Assembly (NCBI RefSeq): GCF_000003605.2 | Contig: NW_003109084.1 | Location: forward strand, 421,001 to 485,000 | Reading direction: 5' to 3' | Origin: Saccoglossus kowalevskii | Taxonomy: Eukaryota; Hemichordata; Enteropneusta; Harrimaniidae | DNA length: 64,000 nucleotides | In this document: positions 12,001 through 24,599 of the stretch, one piece after another | Layout of the letters: every line of letters starts with the position of its first letter | Position numbering within the stretch: position 1 is the stretch's first letter | Position numbers and translations under genes: made by a program | Notes under the pieces: model-generated | The model's database searches: none | Seen by the model: only the letters and a program-made list of their open reading frames with translations | What the model was told of the DNA's origin: nothing

Positions 12001-15000
12001 ATTTCACTATAATTATATATTCACTGATAATTATTTTGGTATAAAATTCTACCTGCATACTGTCCTGTACATATGTTATGAGTTAATTATTTCTGACTCT
12101 CGAACAATAAGCAGTTGGGAGTTATTTTCCTCTTCAATTCTTTGTGGTGCTGGTATATATATTATTGCATGTGTGGTCGTACACAGACTTTGACAGATGG
12201 CATGGCTTCTAATAGCAGAACGGAAGGAAATGATGATGGCTTTCATTAATACATAAACCAATACTAGATTAGTGTGATTAGTCCATATGTCATAGTTATA
12301 TTAATATACCATATTTGCTCTATTAGAAGTGCAAACACGCATGTAGGTGTGTTTCTATGAGGAAAATAATTCAACACATACAACACATTGGAGTTGCACT
12401 TCTAATAGAGCAAATAAAATAATCGTTACTTTAGGAAAATGTAGTAAGATGCTGCCACATTAAATGCATGAGTGGACAATGTGAGAACGTTTGATTTCAC
12501 GGCAGAGGTCTTAGGTCTTGTATCTTTCCAATATATTTCAAACTATTTCCTAAAAATCTCATTTTAAGACAGAACACTTCATAATCCTTCCTCTTCTCTA
12601 CAAACTAAAACAAATGTGTAATTGCTCTATTCAAGTAGCATCCTTAAATGACAGAGGTGCATCATGTTATAATAACTTTGTATAAAACTCATAGTTTATA
12701 TTGAAGATGTGATTCACAAAGATCAAATAACGATAGTTGTTGCTCGAAGAAGATATCTCAAATATTTGAATGTACCTGTTATAATGGTATTGGTTATTTT
12801 TGATTATCTTGTGAGTGAACAAAAATGAGTGGTTAGATATGCAAAAATTGTACATTCTAAGAAAAGTTCAAACCTGTATTAATAATTACTGATAAGGAAA
12901 GACCAGCTGCACTTTTTTTAGCAGTCCCATTTCAACTAACATGTAAAACATGTATATAGATGGCAACTTGTCTAATGTGGCCAATGACCACCAGTTTGGT
13001 CAAGTAAACTGTGTATAATGGCTAAAATAATGGCAAATAATCAATATATTTAGTGTTTTACACCGATATTTTCAATTAAATTCAAACAAAGAGCATTTTT
13101 TTCCCCCCATCTTCTTTTTCGACAAATTGGTCCATAAAACAGGCATTTTTTGCGTCATTTTTTCATTCATGAATTAAATAACCACATAAAGACCACCTGT
13201 CTATGAAGGAACATGACTTTAACATTACTTTACCATTGGTGGTCACAATACACAGGATTGACTAGTTAACTTATAACTTCACCATTTGCAGAATTAAATC
13301 ATAACATGTTGTCATAATGTGAATATTGAATAACAACATGAATATTTCTCTTGGAGTATTCTGTGTCTATCTTTGTCTGCTAAACTTGTTTAGGTACCAG
13401 ACCATTATGTCTATTGTTATGATAACTTTCATGCAGACATATGTTTGTTGGATAACCCAGTAAGCATTCAGGAATATATGGTTTAAATTTTCAGGGTATC
13501 AACTTTGCTGAGTTCACTTTACACATGTTTATTGGTGTTATATTTTGTATGATTGGAGGTTTTCTATTGCTAAGGCTAATGTATAGTAGAATGACTTTAG
13601 AAAATACAGAACCTCAGGACATCATTGGTGAGTATTTATTTATTTATTTATTTTTGTTTATTAATTTATTTTTTGACTTAAACATATCTAAATATTTGTA
13701 AACTTTTATATCAATAAAATTTAACATAATAAGGTTTTCATTATGTAATGATAAACAGACTCCATCATGTAAAGTGTCATCTTGATAAATAAGTACATTT
13801 ATCATTGAGTAATTGATCACATTCAGAGAACCATAAATTGCTGCAGAATGATGTCATCATTGACCATCAGGGTTTTCGTTTGCATGACACAACAAACATT
13901 CAGTGGGCATTGCTACTTTCAATCAATTGATAATCTTCCCATATATGTATATATAAGATCCATTAAATTTCTATCAAGTATTTGCTCTTTAGAAGAGCAT
14001 CTCTATCATAAATACAGATAAACCAAAAATTCCATTCGAGGATACTAAATCATTAAAATAAACTCATTTTGACAAGAAAAAAATTGCTCAATTATGTAAT
14101 CATAGGAATATATGAAAAAGAAGGTAATTGTAGGGTTTATAATATCACATTCAAATGATAAGTACAGTATGTTTCCATCACCATGCATTATACTGTGTAA
14201 GCTGGTCACGTAATATTCCTCTAACTTGGCAATACTTGAAGTAATTTGCTAATAAAATCAGGTGCAGTTGACGGAAATTTCCCATTAAGCAAATCTTCTT
14301 GTACAATGTGTGAAAGAAAATATCTTTGAAAGGGTAATTGCCCATATGCAACGTAAAAGCAATGACCATTAAAGTTTAACATGTGACAATTATATATTTA
14401 CAAAATCTTTATAATCCAAAATTAATCCCCTATTTAATTGTTAATTTCCTAGTTTAGGATTTTAAGGTAATTTTTTTTGAGCATTTTTTCTAGTTCATTG
14501 TGTACAGCCTTAAACATGTATATATGAAAAGTCAGCTGTCCAAATGATAATTCATTGCTATGTCTGGCTGTGTAAACATAAATATATAATAATACTATGA
14601 ATTACAGTTAGTAAACACAAGTAATGATTTACCGGTAATTCATATGCAGAGAAGAATTATATTTATAAGCCATCTATGTTTATTATGGTTGCGATGATAA
14701 TGCTACATAATTGTTCTTTAATTTCTTGTCTTTAATAAATCTTCTAATACAGCAAATATGATTTGTCAACTCGTAAATCTCTATTATTTATTTACTAGCC
14801 AATCATTATCATGGTTATATTCAATGGTTTTTCATAATGGCCAATCAGAGTGTTTGTTATATACCGTGTTGTTTCACAATGGCCAATCAGTGATGATTAA
14901 ACAATTGTTGCAATTATTTTTCAGAGTTAAAACGTGAAATTGAAATCTGGAAGCGATCGGCAGCCAGAATTCAGCCAACTACAAGAGAGGAGAGCATGGT

Positions 15001-18000
15001 GAAAGCCTTGCTGTTACAGAAAGTGGTAACATTGGAACATGAATTAACCATAGAACTCAACAACAGAAAACAGTAAGAAGGACATCCTAACACACTCACT
15101 TCTTTTTATCATATAAATTCATGAAAAAATAATTGAGGCCAGTTTATTGAAAAATCTGATCAAAATCTAATGTAAATGTATATTATATATCCTTATCAGT
15201 ATGCATGAGATCAGGTTCAAATCTGACTTTTTTGTGTTATGAACTCCCCAGTGCAGAAAAATCTTGGTTTACCTAATTGACTAATACTGTAGAATGCTTT
15301 ATTTTCGCTTGAAATTTATTTTCGCTGAAAGGATGATTTTGTGAAAATAAAATCAAGCGAATAAATTCCATACAAAACGCCCAAAAAGCCTTTTGCGCGA
15401 AAATAAAGTATTCCACAGTATGTGTACATGTTATGCTGGTGTTGGAAGGATATAGTTATAGTTGCATCAAGCATTTTCATCTTCAATATTCACCATTTAT
15501 GCTCAAACCATTGCTCCATTCAGTATGTAGACTCAAATACTGTTATTGAAGCTGCACTATTTTGATTTTCATCCTGGTTTTTGTATGAATTGTACTTTAC
15601 AGAAAATCAACTGATGTTGATCCAGATTGGAGAGAAAAGTTAGCGGAATTAGAACTGAAGGTGAGAAATTGATATTTGTAATGAAGATGTAACAAAGATT
15701 TTTATTAACACTTTACTTGCCAAATTCACAAAATAAACCTTCAGAAGTTTAATAAAATGTTTTTGCAAGACAGATGGGTAATGGGCAATGTTGTCTAGTT
15801 AGTCCTAAATAAACATTGTAGAAGAAAAAATTTCAAAATGATGATGGCAAAAGTTTTGGTTTTGAAGGTATTAAATCATGCGACAAACAACACAATTATG
15901 TGGATATTTAGTTTGGTTGATTTGATGTGGACACACTGATAACTGACACGGTGGCAAGTATGCAAATATGTGTTCCTGTCCTTGTTTCTATTCTTCAATG
16001 TGAGTCTGCAATTTTAGATCCTAAAATTCTCTCACTTACCGGTAATTCAAAACTGAACCTGAAGATAACTTCAGTGATGTATTTAAAATTGATGTCCTAC
16101 AACATTATCAGATGTGTTGATATGTTTTTCAAAGGATATTTAGCGGCAAAATTTTAGCCATTTAAAATTTTTTGTGACCTTGTACAAGTTAATGAGATTG
16201 TAAGATCCTATTTTCAATTTTGTGCAACATGGTTATAAAAGTTGAATTTATTTGTTATTTATGTTCCTTCAGTAATTATACAAGCAAGTGAGACTCAATG
16301 ATTTGCAATTAATAAAATATCTGTAATTGTTTGTTTGCTTACAGTACAAGATTACAGACCCAGTGTTGCTAATTAAATCAAGTATAGTTTTAGGAATTAC
16401 AGTACTACTATTTTTTACATATAGTTTTCTTCCAATTGATCTCAATTTAGGTGAGTACATAAACAAATTTCATACTTATTTGGCTTGTTTGTCAGTATAT
16501 GCATCATATTGCAAGTATATCATCAGATTTCATTGGCAGTTTTATGATGACTCAAAGACATTTGAATCTATGCAAATTAAGTGTTTGTTGCTTTTTTGCA
16601 AAAAACTCGTCATGGGATATTGATGAAATTCATTGCAAATCTTGTTATGTAACATTTATCTGCAAGCTGTAATACTATTTTTTAAAGACAATTTCATCAA
16701 CTCTGTCAATTTGGAGGGATTGCTTCTTTAACCACTGCCTTGTATCAATTCTGCTATTGTTGGAGAATTCATTATTATAATCGTTGCACAATTTCACTTT
16801 GTACACACTTCACATTTTTCATCAACATTGTAAATTTTTTTTTCTCCTGACGCAGGTTGGATAAGTATTATTGGTGCTCTGATGATGTTAATTATAGCAG
16901 ATATACTCCACTTAGAAACCATATTTGAGAGAATAGAGTGGGCTACTTTACTCTTTTTTGCTGGGTTGTTTGTACTCATGGAGGTAAGTGTTACATGAAG
17001 AAAAAATGGAAGCAACAGTAAAGTAAAATTATTGAACATAAACAGCAATCAATTTCAATTAGGTTTTACTGAAAATAGAACTGATGTAATCAAAGAATGT
17101 AGTACAGTGCATGAAATGTTGAGTAATGAAATGTGAAACAAACGCTATAAATTATAGGGATATCCAATTATAGTGATACATGTATGTGTCTTCAACTATA
17201 CTATTCTATGCAAGTTCCTTGTACTTGTCACATGTACGTCTTGTAAACTTGTGTGGCATATCATGTCATTTACATACCCATATATCTTTTTGACTTTATA
17301 TTCTGTGAAATCGNNNNNNNNNNNNNNNNNNNNNNNNNNNNNNNNNNNNNNNNNNNNNNNNNNNNNNNNNNNNNNNNNNNNNNNNNNNNNNNNNNNNNNN
17401 NNNNNNNNNNNNNNNNNNNNNNNNNNNNNNNNNNNNNNNNNNNNNNNNNNNNNNNNNNNNNNNNNNNNNNNNNNNNNNNNNNNNNNNNNNNNNNNNNNNN
17501 NNNNNNNNNNNNNNNNNNNNNNNNNNNNNNNNNNNNNNNNNNNNNNNNNNNNNNNNNNNNNNNNNNNNNNNNNNNNNNNNNNNNNNNNNNNNNNNNNNNN
17601 NNNNNNNNNNNNNNNNNNNNNNNNNNNNNNNNNNNNNNNNNNNNNNNNNNNNNNNNNNNNNNNNNNNNNNNNNNNNNNNNNNNNNNNNNNNNNNNNNNNN
17701 NNNNNNNNNNNNNNNNNNNNNNNTTTTTGCACCCCAGTTTTGCTACTTCCGGGAAAGTGGTCAATTTCATGTTTGTTAATTCAACTGTAGAGCTCAGTAT
17801 AATAAGGAATTTCATTTCTGTAATTTTTCATCTGTTGAGGGCAGTCACACATTTCCCAGTGCCTACACTTGTATACGTTACAAATATTTTCTTAATTTCT
17901 TCCAGGGTTTAGCATATTTAGGTTTAATAGATTGGATTGGAGATAGAGTATCAGAACTCATAGCGGTAAGTGAAACAGTGTTGTTTTATATATTCAGAAA

Positions 18001-20472
18001 ATGATCATGTGCACTTAAGGCAGAACGTCATTATTAAGTGCATGTTCAAATTTCGTATAAATCATTTATTTGATATTCTTTGTAATGCATTGCATTGAAC
18101 GCATTTATGAATCCACTTGAACAAGGTGATTGCTTTCTAATTCTCCCAAGATACTTATGTAAATGAGTTACCATATTTGTCAACCTTCAAGAAACACACA
18201 CATGAACTTTTTCCTACAAAATGTTGATTCTTTATATTATAATTACTAGAAATCATAGTTTCAGATGTATTAAACCTTAATATTTCCTGTATTTGTTTTA
18301 TTTTATTTGTAGTCTGTTCCACGAGAGCATCAATTGATGGTAGCTATTATCACTATAGTATGGGTATCTGCTATTGTATCGTCATTTATCGATAATATTC
18401 CATTCACAACTGCTATGGTAAGTCTTGTTAAATTCATTAATTTAATTTTCCGGTAATTATCATCCACACAATGATGAATTTTTTGAATATTTCAAAAATT
18501 GCGAAAAAAAAAACATTGTAAGAATATATGATTATTTCTGCCTTGGGGGTTAACTATGTCGTAATTGGCATGGCCATATATGTCTTATCATGTGTCTATT
18601 CTTTCACAGATTCCCATTGTGATCAATGTTAGTGTAAGTAATGTGTTGCCATTAAAACCATTGGTGTGGTCACTAGCATTTGGTGCATGCTTAGGAGGAA
18701 ACGGTACATTGATTGGTGCCTCGGCTAATGTAGTCTGTGCTGGAATCGCTGAACAACATGGATATACCATTACGTTTAACCAGTTTTTCAAGTTAGTATA
18801 TTTAATTGTCATATTACTCTAGGTTTGTGTGAGCTAACATTAAAGCATTAATATAAAAATGTGCTTTGCCAAACTTCATTGAAGATGATTTTTGCAGTGC
18901 TGGTACATATAGTGAAAGTATTATGTATGATCACTGACATTCTATTATTGGTCAACATTGATCGAACTGGCATAGCCATTAATAATTGCACAATAATTTA
19001 CAACCACAAAGGTGTTGTATAATTGTGAAATTATTTTAATGACACAATAAAAACATCTGGAACTTATTATTTCTAAATTTCATTACTTATTTGTCCAAGT
19101 CAATAATCTTAAGATTATTCATTAGATTGCTAATTGTCATTGGCTTCTCATGAATATTCATTAGATTGCTAAATACATTTGGCTTCTCATGAATATTCAT
19201 TAGATTGCTAAATACCTTTGGCTTCTTATGCATAATAGATTGCTAAATACCTTTGACTTTTTATGAATATTTATTAGATTGCTAAATGCCATTGGCTTCT
19301 CATGAATATTCATTAGATTGCTAAATGCCATTGGCTTCTCATGAATATTCATTAGATTGCTAAATGTCATTGGCTTCTCATGAAAATTCATTAGATTGCT
19401 AAATGTCATTGGCTTCTCATGAAAATTCATTAGATTGCTAAATGCCTTTGGCTTCTCATGAAAATTCATTAGATTGCTAATTGCCATTGGCTTCTCATGA
19501 ATATTCATTAGATTGCTAAATACATTTGGCTTTGTATGCATATTAGATTGCTAAATGCCATTGGCTGTCATGAATATTCATTTGATTGCTAAATGCCATT
19601 GGCTGTCATGAATATTCATTAGATTGCTAAATGCCATTGGCTTCTCATGAATATTCATTAGATTGCTAAATGCCATTGGCTTCTCATGAATATTCATTAG
19701 ATTGCTAAATGTCATTGGCTTCTCATGAAAATTCATTAGATTGCTAAATGTCATTGGCTTCTCATGAAAATTCATTAGATTGCTAAATGCCTTTGGCTTC
19801 TCATGAAAATTCATTAGATTGCTAATTGCCATTGGCTTCTCATGAATATTCATTAGATTGCTAAATACATTTGGCTTCGTATGCATATTAGATTGCTAAA
19901 TGCCATTGGCTGTCATGAATATTCATTAGATTGCTAAATGCCATTGGCTTCTCATGAATATTCATTAGAGTGCTAAATGTCATTGGCTTCTCATGAATAT
20001 TCATTAGATTGCTAAATGCCATTGGCTTTTCATGAATATTCATTAGATTGCTAAATACCTTTGGCTTCTCATAAATATTCATTAGATTGCTAAATACCTT
20101 TGACTTCTCATGAATATTCATTAGATTGCTCAATGCCATTGGCTTCTCATGAATATTCATTAGATTGCTAAATGCCATTGGCTTCTCATGACTATTCATT
20201 AGATTGCTAAATACATTTGACTTTCATGAATATTCATTAGATTGCTAAGTACCTCTGCCTTCTCATGAATATTCATTAGATTGATAAATGCCATTGGCTT
20301 ATGCATATTTATTAGATCACTGAATTACGTAATAATTTAACTGGTCGTGAATATTTGACTTGATTAATTGTATTTTTTTTTCAGAGTTGGATTTCCAATG
20401 ATGTTGGTGACTACGTTTATTGCGATGATTTATCTTCTAATATGCCATGTTGCATTTGATTGGAACTACTAA
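3013..20472 (+). CDS. OCA2: OCA2-like (P protein) transporter, 3' 15 exons
   Basis: Multi-exon gene for a homologue of the melanosomal P protein, a multi-pass membrane protein of the NhaD/ArsB anion-permease fold that controls lumenal pH or chloride in pigment organelles. Coding exons: 3013-3085, 5072-5315, 8321-8474, 8631-8768, 9026-9207, 10963-11101, 13495-13627, 14925-15072, 15603-15660, 16345-16450, 16856-16983, 17906-17965, 18313-18417, 18610-18791 and 20385-20472 (stop TAA). All junctions are GT-AG and every phase fits, giving 645 residues against about 635 for the same part of human OCA2. Diagnostic motifs are [54 protein letters not shown] and QHGY. The N-terminus (about 200 residues) is missing because the window starts inside the gene. 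Identity is firm from the motifs. A pigment role in this animal is inference. Confidence 0.95.
4370..4486 (+). repeat. 18-bp minisatellite, about six copies
   Basis: A degenerate 18-bp unit near AAGATCAAAATGGCTGCC is repeated about six times. Because the unit is a multiple of three, it translates on the plus strand as six-residue repeats ([36 protein letters not shown]). It lies in an OCA2-like intron with no splice context, so I read it as non-coding. Confidence 0.75.
5072..5315 (+). CDS. OCA2: OCA2-like exon: luminal loop
   Basis: Acceptor TTACACAG and donor ACTAG|GTAAGA. It encodes the soluble luminal segment between the first and second membrane helices: [11 protein letters not shown]..., [11 protein letters not shown]..., [12 protein letters not shown] and [11 protein letters not shown]. 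Human OCA2 has the same layout of paired beta-strand-like stretches here. It ends in phase 2 and joins 8321 to give the [10 protein letters not shown] junction. Confidence 0.85.
7740..8275 (+). repeat. ~90-bp minisatellite in intron before OCA2-like exon 8321
   Basis: Repeated blocks contain AGTAATAATTATTTCACAAG, a GATGACATGTSCATATTTAC segment, TTTCACATGATATAATACAT and GTTCACATGTGCAC. Clear successive copies begin near 7868, 7962 and 8053, and shorter diverged half-units lie on both sides. The array stops about 45 bp before the splice acceptor at 8320. Confidence 0.8.
8321..13627 (+). CDS. OCA2: OCA2-like exons: first transporter half
   Basis: Five exons (8321-8474, 8631-8768, 9026-9207, 10963-11101, 13495-13627) encode the first inverted-repeat half of the permease. 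The order is a helix ([17 protein letters not shown]), [15 protein letters not shown], the conserved [13 protein letters not shown], the re-entrant FLDNVTT segment and helix, then the [20 protein letters not shown] substrate-site segment. The last exon adds the helix [16 protein letters not shown]. Exon 8321-8474 ends in phase 0 and the 156-bp intron after it has no in-frame stop. Confidence 0.93.
12314..12414. mobile_element. 101-bp MITE with 21-bp perfect TIRs and TA flanks
   Basis: The left end TTTGCTCTATTAGAAGTGCA + A (12314-12334) is the exact reverse complement of 12394-12414. Both ends are flanked by TA (12312-12313 and 12415-12416), as for Tc1/mariner-type insertion. There is no coding capacity. 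Perfect TIRs suggest a fairly recent insertion or selection on the ends. It lies in the intron between OCA2-like exons 11101 and 13495. Confidence 0.8.
14925..15660 (+). CDS. OCA2: OCA2-like exons: central cytoplasmic loop
   Basis: Exons 14925-15072 and 15603-15660 encode the charged loop between the two transporter halves: [20 protein letters not shown], then [20 protein letters not shown], and later [14 protein letters not shown]. Human OCA2 has the equivalent VELKHEIHVWRLTAQRI segment. The loop is rich in Lys, Arg and Glu and probably helical. It is less conserved than the membrane parts, as usual for the family. The intron between them holds a MITE at 15287-15418. Confidence 0.92.
15287..15418. 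mobile_element. 132-bp MITE, TIR CTGTAGAATGCTTTATTTTC
   Basis: The left terminus CTGTAGAATGCTTTATTTTC + GC and the complement of the right terminus CTGTGGAATACTTTATTTTC + GC match at all but two positions. TA dinucleotides flank both ends (15285-15286 and 15419-15420). A second inner pair (ATTTTCGCTTGA and its complement TCAAGCGAAT) gives extra foldback potential. It has no coding capacity and sits in the OCA2-like intron 15073-15602. Confidence 0.8.
16345..20472 (+). CDS. OCA2: OCA2-like exons: second transporter half and C-terminus
   Basis: Six exons (16345-16450, 16856-16983, 17906-17965, 18313-18417, 18610-18791, 20385-20472) encode the second half. The order is a helix ([17 protein letters not shown]), [36 protein letters not shown], the second re-entrant [33 protein letters not shown], and a last helix ending DWNY-stop (human GWN-stop). 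An N-run at 17314-17723 lies inside the intron before 17906 and cuts no known coding base. The last intron is largely a 39-bp minisatellite. Confidence 0.95.
17314..17723. other. Assembly gap (410 N) in OCA2-like intron
   Basis: This is a run of 410 N between OCA2-like exons 16856-16983 and 17906-17965. Flanking exons join in phase and match human OCA2 without a missing segment, so no coding exon is needed in the gap. Confidence 0.99.
19115..20320 (-). repeat. 39-bp minisatellite, ~30 copies, with a 345-bp higher-order repeat
   Basis: The unit ATTAGATTGCTAAATGCCAT + TGGCTTCTCATGAATATTC (39 bp) is repeated about thirty times with few substitutions. Shortened units occur near 19540, 19570, 19885 and 19905. 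A block ending at 19541 reappears 345 bp further on, ending at 19886, almost unchanged, so several units were duplicated together. The unit length is a multiple of three, so the minus strand is open for long stretches as [13 protein letters not shown] repeats. It lies in the last OCA2-like intron (18792-20384) and is best read as non-coding. Confidence 0.9.
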
Positions 20473-23400
20473 CAGAAGATGAGATCAATTCTTGAACAGT
20501 TTGGAGTAGACCAAGATGCAAAAATTACCAGGAGATTGAGATTTTATGACTGCAGCTCAGGACCAAAATAGAACACAAATAGAGATTTCTGATGTAGAAA
20601 AGCGTGTTGTGTATTGTGTGTGTTGTTAAATGGACAAATCATCTGATAGAACATTAAAACATGCAGTAAGTGATGCAGTGTGTATGTTTGTAACCACATC
20701 TATGTATGAACAAGTCACATGGTTGAAAAAAAAATCACCTCATCTTCTCATTTGAATAATGTGTAAACAATATTGTAATAGAGATTTGCAAAAGTACACA
20801 CATTTTTTTTTTAGCTGAGCTGCATAGAAGTTTTACACATTGAAGTGGTCAATACCTTTTGATATAGCTTTTTTTTTTTGCCGTGCAGTACCAAATAGTC
20901 CAAACCTGTGTGTGCTATAAGCTTTATATTAATTCATTTTGATATTTATTTTGTGAGAGTAAAAATTGTTCTAATAATTACGATCATTTATTTATGCTTA
21001 AAATTCCATATACAACTAGATAAAAAATTAGAAATAAAATGCAAGTACTGTACCATTAAATAATATTTGAAAATGCTGTTTAATTTTCAATAAAAACAGT
21101 TGGTGAACAAGACATGCAACAGTTAATAAAATTTACAAAATTGATTACTGATGCTTAATTGAGACATACTGTAGATTCGAAACACTAAATCGAGTTACAA
21201 ATCTTCTGATAGCTTAGTTTGGACAGTGCAATCTTTGTTGTTTGTTCTAATCTCTGATTGGTAATGGAGGTCAAGTTAGAAAGAGTCCATTATGATGGAC
21301 GAGTTAACTGAAATATACCAGGGATAAATCCCATATTTAAATGATTTGATAAATAAATGTCATTATAGCAGTATGGAGTATCTTAGCCATGATGTTGTAC
21401 AACATTGAAATTCACATTTAATTAATATAACTATATAGTAAGTTACAAGGTCAGTCAGCTTAACTTATTTTTAACGACTACAGTATGTGTATTTTTGTAA
21501 TTGTTGGACTGTTCCTCACATCAGGCCTGTTTACCGACTACTGAACCCCTTTGAGGAATTTAAATTGATTATGCTGCAGATTTAAAATATATCTGTATAT
21601 GTGTTTCCACATATTTTGTACGTATCCTTCAAGAGGTGGTAATTTTGTATTCAAATACTGACTTCATTTTGGGAATTCATAGTTGTCATGACTACAAAGA
21701 TGCTGTTACTTTAATATTCCATATACATCACAAATTTGAATGCCAATTTCATCTTTTGTATTTTTTTTCTTTTATATAATGTGCCCAACACTTCTAAGCA
21801 TGAATAAGTTTTGCCGTTTCCGTTCAATCATAGAAATATATAAGATTCAACACTTAGGGAAAATGTTTGCACTGTCATTGATGGTGGTTTTATCAAACTA
21901 AATAGATCAACTGTTATCAAACTATGCTGTAATTTACAGGAATAACGTACATCAGAAAATGAAGACTTGTATAAATTGAATTGTGTAGGAAAGTTTGTTT
22001 CATTGAGTTAATGTTGGTGTTTTGCTTGAAAGTACGAAGTAAATATCAGAAATATGGTGTATATAGGAGACTATTTTAAATTGTACTTTTTAATAACCTG
22101 GTGCTGAATTTTAATAATTGTAGTGAAGTTTGTTCTAGAATTCTGAAGAGTTGGCAATAATGTGTTATTTTTATCATCTATAAAGACATTGTGTATCGAT
22201 AAGTAATGCATTTTCTGATTGGCTCGATGAAGTCATGTGATGGTGTTTTAACCAATTGTGAAGCATGTTTTGAGGCTCTACAGTTTGAGCTTGTTAATTA
22301 TTTTTTCAGTATTTTGGGGGTAGGGGTTAGGTATTAAATCATTTTTTTCAGGAGTGAAGTATTTAATAAAGAAATCATTGACTTCGTTAGTGCTATAGTG
22401 TTTTAAGTAGAATTTAGTTTTGTCCATGGTGATGGGTGGATGGGGGTTGAAAGGAATTCGTGCCAGTTGTATATGCATTAAATATATTAGTGTTACTTCG
22501 AGCCTGGCAGTGAACCTGTATTTGAAAACATTTTTATTTTGTTATGACCTGTTTTACTGTGATTCCAATTAAATTTATCCTTTTTTTACTTGACAACTAA
22601 AGTTGCTATCCAACATAGAGTTAACCTATATACCTTTCCAAAGTCAAACCTGAAATCACTATTGCTTGCCTAACAATGTGCAGTTTTCTCTTTCATATAC
22701 ATTTTGCAGTGCTTTTGACTTGCCAAATGATATGAAAAAATCTTAATTATCAACTTTAGACTATTTGAAATTCTATCCATGTAGTTCAAAATAAACAAAT
22801 TATAGACAGAAAGAAAAATGGCAGGTAAAAATATGTGTCTATGCACTTGCTACTTCTGTTGCACCTAAACTTTGAGGCTTGTTTTTATTTTTCAATTTAG
22901 ATTTTGTGTTATACCGAGTATTGGCTTATCCATGTGTGTAACTTTGGCTGTGTTATATTCATTATGTTATATTTCATCTAAACACAACACAAAACCAACA
23001 TTAAACCCAACGAGATGTTGTCATTGTAATCTGGATGTTGATTACATACTTTGTTTCAATATGTTGTTGAATACCGACAAACGTTTGTTCGTCCATAGTC
23101 TAGACGTATTTACATTACTTCTGTCCGCCTGTGATAGACAATATACTGAAACAAAGTAGGTTATTAGTTGTCCTGTTCCTACAACATACATAGTCATCTC
23201 AATGACACAACCTTGTCAGTTTTCACTGTAAATCTTATCACAGTGTTCCACTGTAGTCTACCATTACACACAGTAGGATAGAGGGACTGTGCATTACAGT
23301 ATAATGTTGGATATGTGTAATCGTTTGAAACATCACTGTCATATGTAAGCCAATATTTCATTTAGCTTTTCCAATGATGCTTCCTTCGCTAGAGTACACC

Positions 23401-24500
23401 CTCAGTAAATGTAATTATACAAAGAAATGAATGTAGAAATATAGATTTTAATAACAATGATTCTAATTAAATTTATTTTGAGTACATGTAAGTGCCTGCA
23501 TTCAGTGTCATTTTTACCCTACAGTCTGTCACGTTTTCTATTTGATTTGATGCTGCTGCCAATTTTAACATTTGCATTTTCCTTGTGGTTCTTCTTCCTA
23601 TTGATTTTTGGTTTACTATTTTATTGCATCCATCTGTTCAACCACCCACAATATATCCATAGACTGGAAATAACCTGCTCAACCCAACCGTGGATTCTTA
23701 AACAAAAATTGATTTGGGACATTTACAAGGCCAAGAACACAAACAAATGACGGACATCACTTGACAAAACAATCCACAAGAAAAACAACAACTAACAAGT
23801 AAACTACACTACATCAGTAAAAGATATATGGACTCCATTGTATGCATAGAGTGATGTCAGGTGTTTCACAAAGAATGAGCACACTCTGCTCCTCGTGTGG
23901 TATCTGCCATTTATCATTCTGAGTTATCATAGTCATGTTTTGTGTAAAACCTGATGTCTACATTAGACAATTGACATTAATGTCATCTGGCATCATCGAT
24001 GTAACAGTATCATTTAACTACAAGCTCATTATATTTGTCCACAAACAACTGTTCAATGTTAAGGTCAGTCGTTTTCTACCTATAGGTAGTAGACATTGAT
24101 ATATTGCTGCAAGGATGTGGAAAATTGATAATAGTGAAGTACAAAGTAGTTTGATAGAAAGCTGGCCCTTCAGTTCAAAGCACAGATCTTGGTATGAAGC
24201 AGAATCAGATAGTAAAGTACAGATGTATATTTCATTAGGATATGATCATTAAATTTAGAATTGTTAATGGAAAGTACATCATCAATAAATCTTGATGTGA
24301 AATAATAGTAATGATTTACAGACAGACATTATCTCATTGGAATATTGGTCTGTGAAGACATCATACCTATTTCAAAGATCAGATAGGCAAGTGAAGTATA
24401 TTATCAGGTGATGCAGGGTCTTTAAATACAGGCTTTCTGATGTATACCCCAAGTCTTTGAATCCAAAAATAAAATGTTTTACAGCATTCACAGACTTCGA
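20473..24500 (+). other. OCA2-like 3' UTR and downstream intergenic DNA
   Basis: T- and A-rich sequence follows the OCA2-like stop. Poly(A) signals AATAAA occur at 21033-21038 and 21089-21094, with more further on, so the mRNA could end about 0.6 kb past the stop or be longer. Hydrophobic open frames at 22872-23159 and 23457-23750 look like translations of T-rich DNA, with no domain and no splice context. Confidence 0.5.
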
Positions 24501-24599
24501 TAAAGTATCCCGCTCCACTTCCCTTTATTTGACCCACTGACCGGTATGTTCTTCAAATGAGTCCTCAATGATTTTGAAATTGTGAGTCCACTTGATATC

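Noticed and set aside
17173-17912. Four overlapping long frames across 17.2-17.9 kb
   Set aside because: They exist only because a 410-N gap contains no stops.
19200-20199. Three minus-strand frames of [13 protein letters not shown] repeats
   Set aside because: They are translations of the 39-bp minisatellite, whose unit is a multiple of three, with no start context, domain or splice signal.
22872-23750. Hydrophobic plus frames at 22872-23159 and 23457-23750
   Set aside because: Both are T-rich DNA translated as Phe/Leu/Ile with no family motif, likely within 3' UTR or intergenic sequence.
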